Shown here: one piece after another, positions 23,070 to 35,693 of the stretch
Numbering within the stretch: position 1 is the first letter of the stretch
Layout: every line of letters begins with the position of its first letter
Source: Phytophthora hibernalis
Lineage: Eukaryota > Oomycota > Peronosporomycetes > Peronosporales > Peronosporaceae
DNA: 64,000 nucleotides
Assembly: GCA_012656075.1 (NCBI GenBank)
Contig: JAAKBF010000218.1
Coordinates: 124,001-188,000, forward strand
Direction of reading: 5' to 3'
Position numbers and translations under genes: made by a program
The notes under the pieces: model-generated
What the model was told of the DNA's origin: nothing
Seen by the model: the letters and a program-made list of their open reading frames with translations, nothing else
The model's database searches: none

Positions 23070-24524
23070 TTACTCGGACGACTTTACCGTAAGCGGTAAC
23101 GGAAGCATTTTTGATCGCTTCTCCGTGATCTTGATTAACTGGTAGGCAGCCACGCCACCAATCTGTTGTGACACGACAGAGATCAAAACAACACGGTTAG
23201 ACGTCTGTGCTTCGTTCTTGAGAAAGAAACAAAAACGTACCGCAAGACCCATGCCAAGGATCGACTGGACGGTGACGGGGTTTCCGAAGTAAAGCACCGC
23301 ACTGAGGATGACAACCACGCGCTTCATTGTACTCATGATGGAGAACGTGAGCTCTGAAACCTCGCCCAAGACCCAGGACGAGCAGAAACTGCCCACGAAA
23401 TGCATCATGCTGCACATCAACACTTTGCCGAACGGAAAACTCGCGACGAAGTTGTCCTGGTGCGCCCGCGCCGACATGAGCACGAATGGGGCGTTGATGG
23501 CGAACGACACAAACGCGCTGTAAAAGTGGAGCTGTCGTCGTGGCAAGGCAAAAACAAACAATATTGTTAGATCGCGTGGGCAATAAGGAAACGCATGGCA
23601 AACATACATTGACAGTGTCCACCACGATACGGCGACGGAGGAGGTACTTGGCAAACATACTCTGCATGACACCTAGCAGAGCTGATGTCACGGCGAACAT
23701 TGTACCAGAGTAGGCCAGGTCCTGAAACACGAAAAGCCACAGATGCACCCATCAGCTTCAATCTACCAACCCATTTAGAAAACAACAATGTACTCACGTT
23801 CATGCCCATTTCAGACACGGAGGCCAGAACGACTCCAAAGACAATGGGGATAAGCGTCGAGTACGTGGTGAGCGTGAACCGCGAGCGGTAGGCCATGTAG
23901 GCCAGCACCACGTTGAAAAAGGGCTGCGACGCCTTGCAGGTCTGCGTGATGGACACCGGCACGGCGTTGTAGCTCCAGTACGTGAGCGTCTTGGCCAAGA
24001 CGGAGCAGAGACTGAGCGGCACGATCCACATGATGCTGCGGAGCCGAACGCGCTGCATCCGCCAGGCGCCGGCATTGGTCGGCGAGCTCGGGAACGTCAG
24101 CACCACAACTGCAGCACATGGCACAACCAATGGAAGCATACGTTAAGCACCTCACCAAAAGGGTAGGAAACCATTTCAAGCGCTCGTACAGTCGAAGAGG
24201 ATACTGATGAAGAGATGACACATGGTAAGCATCTCGGCCGACACGTGGTGCTCCTTGATCAGCACCTTGTTGGTGAATGTGGCGGTCGTGGAGAAGAGGT
24301 ACCACACGCCCAAGCTGCACCCGATCTGTAAGCAATAGACTCAATAGTCAGCACCTCCAAGGCCATGTAGCAATCAAGAGTGTGTGACTCACCCGCAGCG
24401 CCTTGTTGTCTCGCAGGCGACTCATAGTGCGGCCCTTGGGGGACTTGTGCTCCTTGGCGGAGACGCCCATGCCGCCCTCCAGGTCGTACAGCGGGTACGG
24501 GGCTTTCATCCGAGCCAACATCAT
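23070..24524 (-). CDS. Triose-phosphate/nucleotide-sugar transporter family (TPT, SLC35-like)
   Basis: A drug/metabolite-superfamily carrier with about ten membrane helices, of the TPT (PF03151) branch that exchanges sugar phosphates or nucleotide sugars across plastid or Golgi/ER membranes. Six exons on the minus strand (24393-24524, 24190-24325, 23798-24108, 23608-23721, 23241-23531, 23070-23162) join in phase with no fault, giving 358 residues. Typical features are a TNKVLIKEH segment after helix 1, the paired repeat, the Lys/Thr-containing TCKASQPFFNVVLAY segment, and the C-terminal YFGNPVTVQSILGMGLA helix region. The cytosolic lead carries a Lys/Arg cluster. Substrate and compartment cannot be read from the sequence. 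The start at 24524 is chosen over a downstream Met because it opens the hydrophobic core in frame. Confidence 0.88.
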
Positions 24525-24801
24525 GGCGCCGACTGCCTGGTAAATATTTAGCAGATTCGGCACTGGCTTTGGACTGGCGTCTTCTGCTTGGTGAACGGTC
24601 TTTTTATGTGATATGGTGTGCCCGAGGACGGTGGCTGAGGAGAGATGGCTACACTGTGGACAGTTTCGTTGCAGGTTTGCGTTTGGGCAAAGTAAAGCGA
24701 AAGGCTCTCGCGTCAGCAGTTGATGACCACCTTTGGCCCAAATTGTGTCTGTTCAGGGAAGTAGGGCTGTCCCTCGATTCCTATTATTGGAGGTTTCAGA
24801 A

Positions 24802-26626
24802 ATGGAGCACGGTGGGGATGGAGATGACTTGGACGCGAAAGGCGTGGACGAACTCAAGGTATGGCCGTGGAGAGGACCATGTGTGGGCTGTAGATGTGTA
24901 GTCACGTTTTTCTTTATTGAATTCGTGCAGTCTGGGGTATCAGAGGTGGCAGTTAGTGTTCCTGTACCGGTGGAAATTGCTGGTGATACAACGAAGGAGG
25001 AACGTTGCAGCCAAGTAAAATGCGATGACCCCAAAGAGGAAGTAATCGAACCATCAGCAGACAAAGAAGAAGACCTCGGTGAAGCCCCCGCGTCGGAGCC
25101 TTTGAATGGGGAGGAGGTTGAATTAGCTGCGGGTTCTGAGCCAGTTCCAACCTGCCAAGAGGAGCCGAAGCAACCGAAGCAGCGGCGTGGCCAGGACGAA
25201 ACAAAATATTTGGAGATCGCTGCGCTTACGAAAAAGCTGAACCAAGCCAAGAAAGTCAATGCTGATCAGCAAACCCAACTACAGCGTTTCTACACAAATG
25301 AAGTTGTGCTGCAGGTACCGGTATATTATAGTACTAGCTAGTAGTAGTTGCTGCGTTACCGCGATTTTTTTACTTGCAGCTAACTAATCTGTGTTCGTGA
25401 CAGCTAGAAAATCGTTTGAAGGAAAAGCAGAAACACATCGAAGAGCTGGTTCGCGAGACCCGCACATTGAAAAACTCGGAGAGGATGTTGACGAAGGAGA
25501 TTGAAGACATTCAGAACTCAAAGGTTCGTCATGAGTTCAGCACCACCACTACTCGATGCACTTCCTTATTAGGCCATGTATTTTGTGACCAGGACAATTT
25601 TCCATCGAAGAAGCGTGCACTGCAAGATGAGCTCCGCGTTTGTAAGGAGAGAATTAAACAGCTAAAAGAGCTGTATCGGGCTGCAGACGAAAAAGGTTTC
25701 AAGCTCCATCAGCAAAATTTTGACTTGACCGTCAAAAACAAAGGGCTGAGTGAGAAAGTTCGGTTACTGGAGAGTGCCTCTGCGTCGTCAAGTTTGCTGT
25801 CACCGGCCCCTTCCAGTATTTGCGTTGGAACAGGAGCTTCTATCGAAGGAACCTCAAATGAAGAGGTGCAAACAATCATCTCCAGTCAGGAAGAAGAGAT
25901 CACTCGTCTACACCAGCGAGTGGCCCTGATGAAGAAAACGCATAAAGCCGAGCAAGCTAAGCACGAACGATTGCTGAAATCGAGCCAAGACGAGATTGAG
26001 CGAACGCATGCCGAGTTGGAAGAATTTTACCAGCAGCTCTTTGCCAAGGAGCGTGCAGCACGGGTCCAATTCTTGCACATGAAGAAACTCAAGCACGCAC
26101 TACACGAGTTAGCTTCGACCCACCAAGCGAACCAGCGTTTTCAGCCATTCCTTGCAAACCGGGAAATGCGCTTCGCCAACAGAAGCAACGCTTCTCAGCG
26201 CAACGAAGCGGGGCCGCATTCCCCTCAAAAGGGACCAGTACTCAACCCGGGCAGGTGGATTCACGAAGCCTTGCACCATCTTGGTTTCGTAATGCCCTCG
26301 CCAGAGGAGATTGAACCTGCAGAGTCTCCAACCAACAACACGCAGGACGACCAAGCGAACATCCCGTCGAATTGTATTCAAGGGAAATTGGTGCCGTTTC
26401 CACCGCCTTCTACGGTTGGATTTGCTGCCGGCACTGCTACATGTACTCGTGCACTTCCTTCAACCGCTCCACGTCGAGCCCACACAGTGGAGGAAGCACA
26501 CGAAATGACAATAAAGAGGCTGACGCGAGCGTCGAAGAGCACAGCGATGAAGACAATTACTACGATGCATCAGTAACAGCGCCGCGTACGCCAGAAAATC
26601 CCGAATTAACGTCGGTTCGACCGTGA
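24802..26626 (+). CDS. Coiled-coil protein, unknown function
   Basis: Exons 24802-24858, 24931-25314, 25404-25523 and 25593-26626 give about 531 residues. An acidic N-terminus (Glu/Pro/Val-rich) is followed by long heptad-like helices (LENRLKEKQKHIEELVRE; KKRALQDELRVCKERIKQ; ARVQFLHMKKLKHALHEL), then a Pro/Asn-rich tail. The third intron (25524-25592, 69 bp) keeps frame if unspliced, so its removal is inferred from splice signals and from the odd Thr/Cys-rich residues it would encode. At AAA 26503-26505 one base is missing. With it the protein ends in an acidic tail (SVEEHSDEDNYYD) at 26626; as written it would stop at 26576. Probably cytoskeletal or tethering, by inference only. Confidence 0.7.
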
Positions 26627-26865
26627 ATATCGGCTACCTGAGCTGTACAGGAGAATCCTACCTGAATACGAATCGCCCTTCATTTAACTTTTGCTTGGGA
26701 TGCAGAGGTGAGCGTTGCCTTACAGCATCGCACTCGTGAGTAACTGCACCGCCCCGAATTTTGCGATGTGCGACATCGTTGGACCGGTACAATCCGTTTT
26801 GAATTTGTCTAGTTGACGTTGTGGAGCATTCCGACGCTTGAAAAAAGGTAATCGAAAACGGTCAA

Positions 26866-27386
26866 ATGGGAAAACGCACTAAGTCGCACTTCTCGCGGTT
26901 GCTATTTTGGGCTGCAATACGGTATCGTTGCCCTCGCAATCGTCATCGGCCTGCTTCGTGCTACCGGTAAGCGGCAAGCGAAACGCACCCAAGCAAAACT
27001 GTTCCGCGTCCCTGTTGCAGGCAACTCCAACGCATTTCCGATTTAGCCTCGGCAGTCCCACTCTCTATCAGCACCCAAGCTCCAACCAAGATAACGATGA
27101 CTCTGAGCCGCCACGTCGAAGTTGACGCCGCCCGTTTCCGCAAGGAGCTTCTCTTCGTCTGCTGCAAGAGCGACGACCCAACCATTGACCGCGTGCGACA
27201 ACTGCATGAGTATGGTGACCTGTTGCTCGTCTCTCAATTTGAACAGGTTGCTAACGGGTCCCTTCTTGTTGTGTGAACAGTGTCCTCCCCAGCCCGACGG
27301 ACAAGATGCTGTCCCCAGTGAGCCGCGCTCTTCGGGCACGATCAAACAAGAGCGTGCACAGACCCAACCGACTATCCACAGCCTGA
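26866..27386 (+). CDS. Small hypothetical protein
   Basis: A tentative three-exon model (26866-26966, 27021-27209, 27281-27386) with good splice signals, including GCTAAC before the last acceptor, giving 131 residues. The middle exon is the best supported: TLSRHVEVDAARFRKELLF and DDPTIDRVRQLHE read like a real helical protein. The first exon has a competing frame encoding a hydrophobic helix (YGIVALAIVIGLL), so the N-terminus is unsure. The family is not recognised. It lies between the coiled-coil gene and VPS26C. Confidence 0.35.
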
Positions 27387-27718
27387 GCAAACTGCATGTT
27401 CTCGATAGTCGACTCGTTCTCAACTCCCTGGCGGAGGCGCCGACAGCCCAAGCGAGAACGAACACGCACCATCGTGCACAAGTAGCCGCCCAGCTGCAGT
27501 TTTGCTCACAGTCGAGCAGACGGCCATAGAATCTCCGTCGTCAGCCACTCCATGATATAAGAATGCGCTACGGTATTCAATTGCTCAATTCATCATTCAT
27601 CACCCCCATTCGTCTACAACTTCAACATGTACCCTCAAGGGTGGGTTACACGTACCCTTCTCCTTTTCCACCAATCATAGTCATCCGACACTTGAAGCGA
27701 ATCCATTCCGCATCAAAC

Positions 27719-29046
27719 ATGAGCTCGACGCTGGACGTGAAGCTCAACCGCATCGACCGCATCTTCCATCCGCATGTACATACCCCCGTACCCTCTATTG
27801 AAAGCAAAATAAAATACCGCCATCTCACGCCGTAATTTACAGGAGATCGTGCAGGGCCAAGTGATTATCTCGTCGCCCAAGGGCTTCTCCCACCAGGGAC
27901 TGGCCATGAAGGTCGAAGGCAGCGCTCGCCTGCAGCTGTCCACCAAGAGCGCGGGTCTCTTTGACTCTTTCTACAACAATGTGGCGCCTCTGGAGCTCGT
28001 ATATTTCCACCTGCCAGTGGCCCCCGCCGGTAAAATACCCCAGGCATCTCCAAGTTCCCCTTTGAGTTCGAACTGCAGGGCAACGACGGCCAGGAGCTGC
28101 TGGAAACATACCACGGCGTGTACGTCTCGGTGAAGTACGAAATAGTCAGTGACTGTGTCCGAGGCATCATGAAGAACAAACTACACAAATCTCTCGAGTT
28201 CGTGGTGGAAGTTCCGGTAACAAAGGGTAAAGTTTGTGAGTGGGGAGAAACAGGGACTGATAGTTTGTTGTTTGTAATATTTGCAGCTGAGGGAGCCATT
28301 ACCGGACTCACCGGAGGAGTTCCACGTCACCCCAGAGTCGGTGGAAAATGTTCGCCCGGTGAGGTGCAATGAGGGAAAGTGTCTTGTTGGTTATTTACTG
28401 ATTTTTTATTTATTTTATTGGTGGATTGCAGCAAAGTCTTTCGGCGATGCCGTATTTTCATATCACGGGGAAGGTTCATCGTACCAACTGCCCGGTGAAT
28501 CTACCGTTCACAGGCGAGGTGCGGTTTGGACATTTGTTGTTGATGGGGTTGTGGTGTTTTCTACGCTTTCGGCCTTGCTGACTGTGCTGTGATTGTAGAT
28601 TGTAATTGAAGAGGCGAAAAGTCCGATCAAGTCGGTTGAGCTGCAGCTGATTCGAGTGGAGAGTGTGGCACATGGCGACGGAGTTGCGAGGGATGGTAAG
28701 CTTGCACGATCAATGCAAAGCTATGAATGCAACTGAGCGTGCATGTGTGTGGAATAGCAACGGAAATTCAGAATGTGCAGATTGGGTGGGGCGACGTATG
28801 CCGACAAATGGCGATTCCAATCTACATGATCTTTCCGCGCTTGTTCACATGCCCGACAATGTTGACCCCTGGTGCGGCTCAATCATGAAGAGGGATACAG
28901 CGCCTATTGCTCACTTCTACTATGCTTATATTCTAGCGTTCAAGGTCGAATTCGAGACAAATGTTGTTGTGCTCTTTGAGAACGGCAACATGATCACGGA
29001 AAACTTCCCATCACATTATATAGGTAGCGGACGAAAGTTATCTTGA
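27719..29046 (+). CDS. VPS26C: VPS26C (DSCR3), retriever complex subunit
   Basis: Arrestin-fold subunit of retriever, the retromer-like complex that recycles membrane cargo from endosomes. Seven exons (27719-27775, 27843-28231, 28287-28358, 28432-28518, 28599-28695, 28758-28871, 28937-29046) follow the family from start (SSTLDVKLNRIDRIFHP) to end (NMITENFPSH). Diagnostic segments are LQLSTKSAGLFDSFYNNV, ETYHGVYVSVKYEI, RDATEIQNVQIG and IYMIFPRLFTCPT. One base is missing in CCCC at 28038-28041; with it the protein has 308 residues, close to the animal form. Retention in an oomycete agrees with the wide distribution of retriever. Confidence 0.93.
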
Positions 29047-29668
29047 TGAGCCGCCCGCGTAAGCTGCACGAACGAGTTGAGTGTTCTTGTTCAAGTGTTC
29101 TTGAACACTCAACGCGATGGTGAAGTTTTTCAGAGAGACTACCTTTAGGCGACCCAAATTTACGGTAGTGCTTGTACTCACTTACTACGTACATGGCATG
29201 TTGCACCTTGCAAGGTACTTGCTGTGTCCATCTAGCCGATCCGCCCTTACAACTCGAAGTGTTCCACCGTGGATTAATGAATGAATACACAACATTTTGA
29301 TTTTTGGGTTGCAGATTGCTACCGCACTTGGTCCGATAGTAGCCATCACACGCTATGCGAACGCCAACGTAACTTCGGGTTTTGAACGAGGCGTCTTGGA
29401 CCAGCCTTGCTGCTGCCGCTACGACGATTCGAGTGGTTCAGTTTTGATGTTGGTGTTGGTGGTTGTACTGCTGATGATTAGCATTGATGCAGCGACATCT
29501 CCGCAATTGGTGTTCATCATGCGCAAGCTTGTGGATGGTAGGATACAACCCGAAGCTGCAGGTGACGGCGATGGATATGTTGAAGGTTGCATGTATTTTG
29601 CCTCCCTTATTCTCTGACAGGCGTCCACCAGTAACTCGTTTCAATGACTGAGCTCAGCGATGTGGGGT
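29047..29668. other. Intergenic between convergent genes
   Basis: It holds the 3' flanks of VPS26C and farnesyl diphosphate synthase. A direct and inverted GTTCTTGTTCAAGTGTTCTTG cluster lies near 29080-29110. A plus-strand frame at 29297-29617 starts with TTG and contains a hydrophobic run (VLMLVLVVVLLMISI). A GCAG acceptor precedes it, but no upstream exon could be found, so it is not called a gene. Confidence 0.4.
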
Positions 29669-31037
29669 TTACTTGTTGCGCTTGAAGATCTTGCTAACCA
29701 GCAACGTGAACACCTCCGACGGCATAACCGTCACCTGCGCAATCTCCTCCGAAAGTGTCTTGTAGGTCTCATTCTCGTAGCGGTGGTAAACCGCGGCAAG
29801 GTTCAATTCACTGTACAGGTTCTTGACAGCCGCGATTGCAGAGGGATCGTTACGACCGTAATTTGTCTTTAGCGTTTCGTGTTGCTCGGGTGTCGCGCGA
29901 TCGAGCGCCTGAACAACCAGCCAGCTGCACTTGTTGTCTTGGATGTCAGTGCCCACCTTGCCAATCACTTTCTCGTCGCCATAGCAGTCGAGGAAATCGT
30001 CCTGAATCTGGAAGTATTCGCCAATCTGCACACATATCTTCTTAGCCAGGTCGTGCGAGGCCTCGTCGGCAACTCCGTTCAGGAGCATGGCGCACGCAGC
30101 CGAGAGGTAAAACGTGTAATACGCCGTCTTGTTGATCACGATCTGGCGGTAGCTATGCACCACAAAGTACCGAACATCAGCACTTGCAAGCCTCAAACGT
30201 TTCAAAACTCTTACCGCTCCAGGGTGAAGCGATCCAGGTCCACCTCACCATCCAGAGGCTGCGACGTCAAGTCCAGCAGCTGACCGATCTCCGTGTGAAA
30301 GATAACCTAATAGTGAAACCCAAAACACACAAAAACACGTTAACTCGTTGTCCACCTTTTCCTGAAAACAAAGATAAACCTTGCACACGTACGTCGTGGA
30401 AGGTGTCGACTAAATCCAGGTAGTACGGCTCCGAGCGGAAGTGCTTCTTTAGGATCTGGAAAACGAAGGCCTCCAGCAAGAACGCGTCGTTGATAGCAAT
30501 CATCTTCACGTTCGGCTTGCGGTACCAGCAAGGCTGGCCGCGACGCGTGATGGACTCGTCCATGATGTCGTCCGCCACCAAGAAGAAGGCTTGGAGCTAA
30601 GCAACACAAATTCGTCAGTCTTGGCACATTGACAGCCTCAGCTCGTTTCACTCACCCACTCAATGCACCAGCCCAGAATGCTAGCCTTCTCCTTCATCTC
30701 GGGGTCAGGACCGCGCCCGATGCCATGGCCTGCGTGCTGTACATCCACATCCCATCAGTACGAATGATACGATTCCAGCATTTACAGCAACAAACACACC
30801 AATGCACGACGCCAATGCCGCGGTTGAGCTTGCCGCCGATGCAGTTGTACTCCACGACCTCGTCCACCCAGTCCAGAGCGTCCTGGGGCAGTTGGTGCTT
30901 GGCACGCAGCAGCTCCAGCACCTCCAGCTTAAGCTTTCCGCAGACGGCAATGAATTCTGCATCAAAGACCATTCGTCAGGGCAATTGCATCTACATGAGG
31001 TCCATGCGCCGGAGATACCTTCGCGTTCCTGAGCCAT
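29669..31037 (-). CDS. FPPS: Farnesyl diphosphate synthase
   Basis: Condenses dimethylallyl or geranyl diphosphate with isopentenyl diphosphate to make farnesyl diphosphate (EC 2.5.1.10), the branch point to sterol-like lipids, dolichol and protein prenylation. Six exons (31019-31037, 30808-30956, 30656-30736, 30393-30596, 30215-30306, 29669-30152) join in phase with no fault into 342 residues. Both Asp-rich motifs are present: VADDIMDES (first) and DDFLDCYGDEKVIGKVGTD (second), with GGKLNRG near the N-terminus and a basic C-terminus (IFKRNK). The first exon is only 19 bases (MAQERE). Phytophthora cannot make sterols, so the likely products are prenyl chains and dolichol; that is known biology, not shown here. 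Confidence 0.95.
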
Positions 31038-31169
31038 TGTTGACAACGATGACGATCTACAAATGCCCCACGTTTTGGACCTCCACGATGCGACGACTTG
31101 CCCATCAGATCGTACTTTTCTGAGACGATAGAGTAGGTGGGACGCGAAACGACGCGAAGGGATGTAGCC

Positions 31170-32642
31170 ATGTTACCATTTGTGACGATGGCAAGCAAGA
31201 AGCGTCCCGGAGGATCTGAGAACCGAGATAATGGCGGTAGCAGTCGACTACCAGGACTGCATGAGAAGCGCGTGGTGCGTGAGAACCAGCAACGGCCTGT
31301 GAGGGCGCAGCCTATGCGAGGACCCAGTGCGGAGATCCCGGGGACGGCCAATGAGCAGGTTAGCTGGAATGATCCGAACGCGACCCAGCCCGGGCAGCAA
31401 GCCAAGATGAAGGAAGAGGTGTGTACACGGCTTCTCATTGACGGATATGTGCAGTCCTTCGTGGATCTCTTCTATCTCACGCACCAAAACGACTCTGCAC
31501 GAGGTCCTGGAGCCACTTCGGAGACCCAGCAAGCGAATGGAGGGACGGACGGTGCAGTGACGAAGAGTACCGACTTTGCCGTGCTAGAGCTGCCGGAGAT
31601 TGAGTTTTGCGGGACCAGTTGGTGGCAGCCGAGCACTGCAAGCGGCGCGGGGAGATTCCGGATGTGATGGCGGCCTATGACAGTCTCGCCACGTACTGCT
31701 CCGAGAAGCAGGACACCAAGACCATGATCTTCTTCTACGAAAAGTGTCTGGAGATCGCGAGATTGGTGAAGGATCAGATCAGCGAAATGCGTGTGCTGAG
31801 CCAGATTGGGAGTGGATATCATGCCACGGGAGAATTGGAGCAGGCACGCCAATATCTCGAGCTCTGCGTTGCCATTGCCAAGGTTGTGTACGAGCACGAA
31901 GACGATGAAGAGCTACGTGGCGAGGCCTACGAACAGCTCGGCAAAGTCTACGTAAATCTTGCGTTGCGTCAAGAGCAGGCGAAGAAGTACTTGGAGGCTA
32001 TCGATCTGTATCAACTCCGCCTCGACTGCGCAAACAAGTCGCATAACGCTGAGGCGCAAGTGCACGCCCAATTTAAGATCGGCACCTGCTACAATGCGCT
32101 CAGTGAGCCCACCAACGCCCTACCCTTCCTGGAGACCAACGTACGTCCCTCTATAGATTTCGACGTGCCACGTTTCCAACTTACTCATCTGGTATATTGG
32201 TGTTTTGCGTGCCCAACAGCTAGCTGCAGCACGACAGAGTGGAGACGCAGAAGGCGAAGGGAACGCCTGTGCAGCATTGGCAACAGCGCACGAGAAGCTC
32301 GGGAACCAGCAGATGTCGATCGAGTTCCTCAATCACTACGTGACGATTGCAACTCGAGCTGAAAACATAGTCAACCAGGCTGACGCGTGCGCACGACTCG
32401 GCCAGATCTACACGGCTTCCCAGAATTTCGAGCGTGCACGCGAGATGCACGAGAAAAACTACGAGCTCGTCCAAGCTGTAGCAGCACGTTCCGGCGACAG
32501 ATTGGAACAGAACATCTCCCGCGTCAACGTAGGCGCAGCACGAGCCAACGACAAACTTGCCACGCTGCTTTCTCTTGTAAAGGACGATTTCCACGGCCTG
32601 CTCGCATGGAAGAACATGCGAGCAGTGCCCACGACGGAGTAA
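31170..32642 (+). CDS. TTC29-like tetratricopeptide protein
   Basis: A TPR protein resembling TTC29, which in animals and protists belongs to ciliary/flagellar machinery. Exons 31170-32140 and 32220-32642 (79-bp intron) give 464 residues, near the length of animal TTC29. The family entry segment LELPEIEFL precedes helical repeats such as IFFYEKCLEIARLVKDQ, SQIGSGYHATGELEQARQY and LGQIYTASQNFERAREMHE. One base is missing in TTTT at 31605-31608; without correction the frame ends soon after, at 31667. A second in-frame ATG at 31188 (MASKKRPGG) is equally possible. Swimming zoospores make a flagellar role plausible. Confidence 0.8.
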
Positions 32643-32691
32643 ACTCGTAGCAATACCACCCTCAACTCCTCTTTATAGTCCCACCCTTTGC

Positions 32692-33140
32692 TTACTTGTC
32701 CGTCGTGGTGACAGTCACTGGTTCTCCCTCTGTCGGTGGGTCCACGATGCTCACACGGAGCAAGCGACCGTCCAACTCCTGGCCGTTCATCTCAATAGCC
32801 GCCTCCAGCGCCTCATCGAACGTCGAGTACACCAGCGACGCCCACAGGTGCGTGAACGAGTGGTCGGGCGTCACGAGCTTGGCTTCCTCCAGCGTCCGTA
32901 TACTGAAAACGCCTTACGCAATCGCGTCTCGTCCGTCTTCATGTGCAAACCTGCAGGCCAAAGCGTCAAGAGCGATTGCAACAATGATAGAGGAGGTTAA
33001 ATGGCCTGAATCGACACCCTACCGATCACCGAGACGTGTGTAGACAACATCCTCCCGGCAGAAACGTCCCTCGACGGCGTCTCGCTGCACTGGCGCAGCG
33101 TCCGCAGCGCGCGCATTCCTCCTCGACGCACGCCCATCAT
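32692..33140 (-). CDS. Single-RRM RNA-binding protein, possibly mitochondrial
   Basis: A short RNA-recognition-motif protein. Exon 1 (33023-33140) encodes an Arg-rich, acid-poor lead (MMGVRRGGMRALRTL) that looks like a mitochondrial targeting peptide, then beta strand 1 (THVSVIG). Exon 2 (32692-32950) gives the rest of the fold: LHMKTDETRLRKAFSVYG, the RNP1-like WASLVYSTFDEALEAA, and NGQELDGRLLRVSIVD. One base is missing at the CC pair 32896-32897 (GG on the coding strand). With it the RRM is continuous and the protein has 125 residues. Targeting is inferred; a nuclear role is not excluded. Confidence 0.72.
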
Positions 33141-33436
33141 GATCAATTTTTGTCTTCAGATTTTGAGCACACATAAATTCGGTCCCTCTACAAAGACAAT
33201 ATTTCTACAAGAACACATATATCCCTCTACAAGAGCACATCTTGTAATAGCTCTTGAACAATCGCCACGCAGGGAGCGATAGCGCACTCAGCGGCGGAAG
33301 AACTTTTCTTGCGGCCCCTCGTGTGCACGCTACAGGACACTCTGTAATCAGCGGCTCCTTGCTTCTGCATCTACGCATCGTCCGCTTCCTCCTCATATCC
33401 TTTTTGCGGTGTAAAAGCCGCTCGAAACGCGCGTAA
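33141..33436. other. Intergenic, divergent promoters
   Basis: Separates the divergent RRM and CASP genes. No named element is recognised. Related direct repeats, ACAAGAACACATATATCCCTC and a following ACAAGAGCACATCTTG, lie at about 33207-33246. Confidence 0.4.
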
Positions 33437-35624
33437 ATGGCTCAAGTCGCCGGTGACAAAGTCATGACGGAAGTATCAGCGGCCCCAGGCAGCAGCGGGG
33501 GTGACAACCGGCCACGTCTTCGCACGTCCGCCAGCCGTCAGAGCGCGTTGCCTGTGCTGCAGTTCTGGAAGGCCTTCGACCTGGACAGCAAGCGCCTGCA
33601 GCTGGATGCGCAGGGCGGCACCATGAAGAGCGAGAAGGATGCGAGCGTCCGCTCCCGCAAGAAGCTGGCGGAGACCACCAAGCACTTCCGACGACTGGGC
33701 ACCGACGCCGATAAAGCCGCGGGCGCGGGGCCGCTGCTCAAGGCGTACCAGGAGGAGATCGACCACCTCACGCGACGCGCCAAGTTCTCGGAGAACGCCT
33801 TCTTCCAGCTGTACAAGGGCCTGTATGCGGCGCCGGACCCTGCACCTGCCCTGGCCTTGGTGGCGTCCTCGTCGTTCGGGGCGGAGGACTTGACGGACGA
33901 GAACAAGAAGCTCAAGAGGGAGCTGAAGCAGTACGAGGCCGAGTTCGCCTCGCTCAAGAACCAGGACATTACGATCCGGAATTTGGAGGAACAGGTCGCT
34001 GCCGCGGCGAGAGAGCAGGAGGAGACTGTTCATCAGCAAGTTGAGCGCCGCACATGGGAGCTGGAAGGCCAGTTGGAGAATGCCCGACTGGAATGGGCCC
34101 AACAACGTCGGGACTACGAGCGACAGCTGGAAACCTCCGTACTGAGCTGCGGGAGGCTTTTGCACGCATGGATGCTATGCAGTCGGACCTGTTCGCACAC
34201 AAGCAGCGCTCGGGCCTTGCGCGCAATGCTCTTGATGCAGAGATGGAGGCCATTTCGCAGGATTCGCTTCTATCACAGACGCTGCAGCTGGAAAACGCTC
34301 AGCTCAAGAAGCAGCTCGATGAATTGCTGATCGCTTCGACATCGTCAGAGATCTTTGAAGCTCGTTCGTCAGCGCTCTCTAGTGCTGACACAGATGTAGG
34401 TGAAACTTTGCAATCGACGAGAGAGATGCAGGCGGAGCAGGATGCTATCGTCGCGGTACTGCGTCAGGAAGTGTTCCGTTTGAAGGAATCTCAAGCTACA
34501 GCAGGTGCAGCAGCAGCCAACGAGGCATCGCGACTGAAAAGCGCACTTGACACCGCCTTGGAAGACAAGAAGGATCTGGAGATTCGGTTGGTAGCCCGCC
34601 CGACCATGGAGAAATTCCACGAGGTCACGCGCAAGTTGCGTGTTTTGCAACAGCTGGAGTACAATATTGTCGATGATGATGTCGAAAAAACGGACGTGCT
34701 TCTGTAGACGCGGAGGACAGTGAAGCCGCGGAAGGTCTGGAGGCTGCAACAGTGGAGGTAGAAAAGATTCTGGTTTCGCGCGTGCGGCGTCTTGAGCATT
34801 CGCTTCAGGAATGCGAGCGGGCGCTTCAAGCACGAACATCATCCCTGCAAAAGCTCCAAAGCGAACTCCATGAGCGCGATGCTAAAATTCGAGAACAAGC
34901 AACGCTGATCCGCAATTTAGAGGAGAATGTGGCCGCGCTGGAAAAGACTCGACGCAACCGCAGTTCAGGTGTTATTGTTGGGGACATTGGATCAGAGATC
35001 CTTATGGATGCCATGGAGGATCAATTCACTGGAATCTCTGGTTTGTCACGTGGTGGCGGAACTGCAGCAGCAACAGCAGATTCTGCGTCCTCCAGCTCGA
35101 CTACCTCGTCGGACAGCAAAATGCTCGAAATTGTTCGTGGTCAACGTGACCGCTTCCGTGAACGCATGAAGGAGCTCCAGGGCGAGAAGAACCGCGTGGA
35201 AGATCTCGCGCAGTCGTACAAGAGCACGGTGGCGCGTCTTGAGACAGACAACATGCAGCTGTACCATAAAATCCGCTACCTGCAGAGCTACGGCGCCGAC
35301 AGCAAGGCTGCGGGCTCTCGCGTCAGACCTAACTTCTCTGCTTTAGAAGATGGAAATGGAGGCGCGCCAGATGTCGAGGCCCGATACCGCAGCATCTACG
35401 ATGAGAAGATGAACCCGTTCGTACAGTTCAACAAGATGGAGACCCAGCAGCGCTTCACGAACCTCAACCCGGTGGACAAGATTCTGCTCACAAGCGCCAA
35501 GTTGCTGCTGGGTCACCGCATCACGCGCAACATGGCGTTCGGGTACATTCTGCTGCTGCATTTCCTCGTGGTGGCCACTCTCTATTCGTTCATGCACGTG
35601 TGTGGAGTCACCAACGACTCGTAA
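33437..35624 (+). CDS. CASP golgin (Golgi-anchored coiled-coil protein)
   Basis: Homologue of CASP, the Golgi membrane golgin encoded in animals by an alternative CUX1 transcript. The N-terminal block (FWKAFDLDSKRLQLDAQGG, then SRKKLAETTKHFR and a KAYQEEIDHLTRRAK segment) matches the family start. Long coiled coils follow. The C-terminus has the family signature (YDEKMNPFVQFNKME, TNLNPVDKILL), the conserved RITRNMAF Tyr/His-rich region and a single membrane anchor (YILLLHFLVVATLYSF) near the end. It is a single exon. Bases are missing at AAA 34131-34133 and AAAAAA 34685-34690. With both added the protein is 729 residues, a normal length. Role in intra-Golgi tethering is family knowledge. Confidence 0.92.
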
Positions 35625-35693
35625 AAGTGACGAGAAACCTCCTGTCCATGTTGTGTTTCATCCTACTCAATAAAAACCCAATTCATCTACAAG

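Noticed and set aside
29297..29617. Plus-strand 106-codon frame with a hydrophobic run
   Set aside because: No ATG, no upstream exon, and it lies in the 3' flank between two convergent genes.
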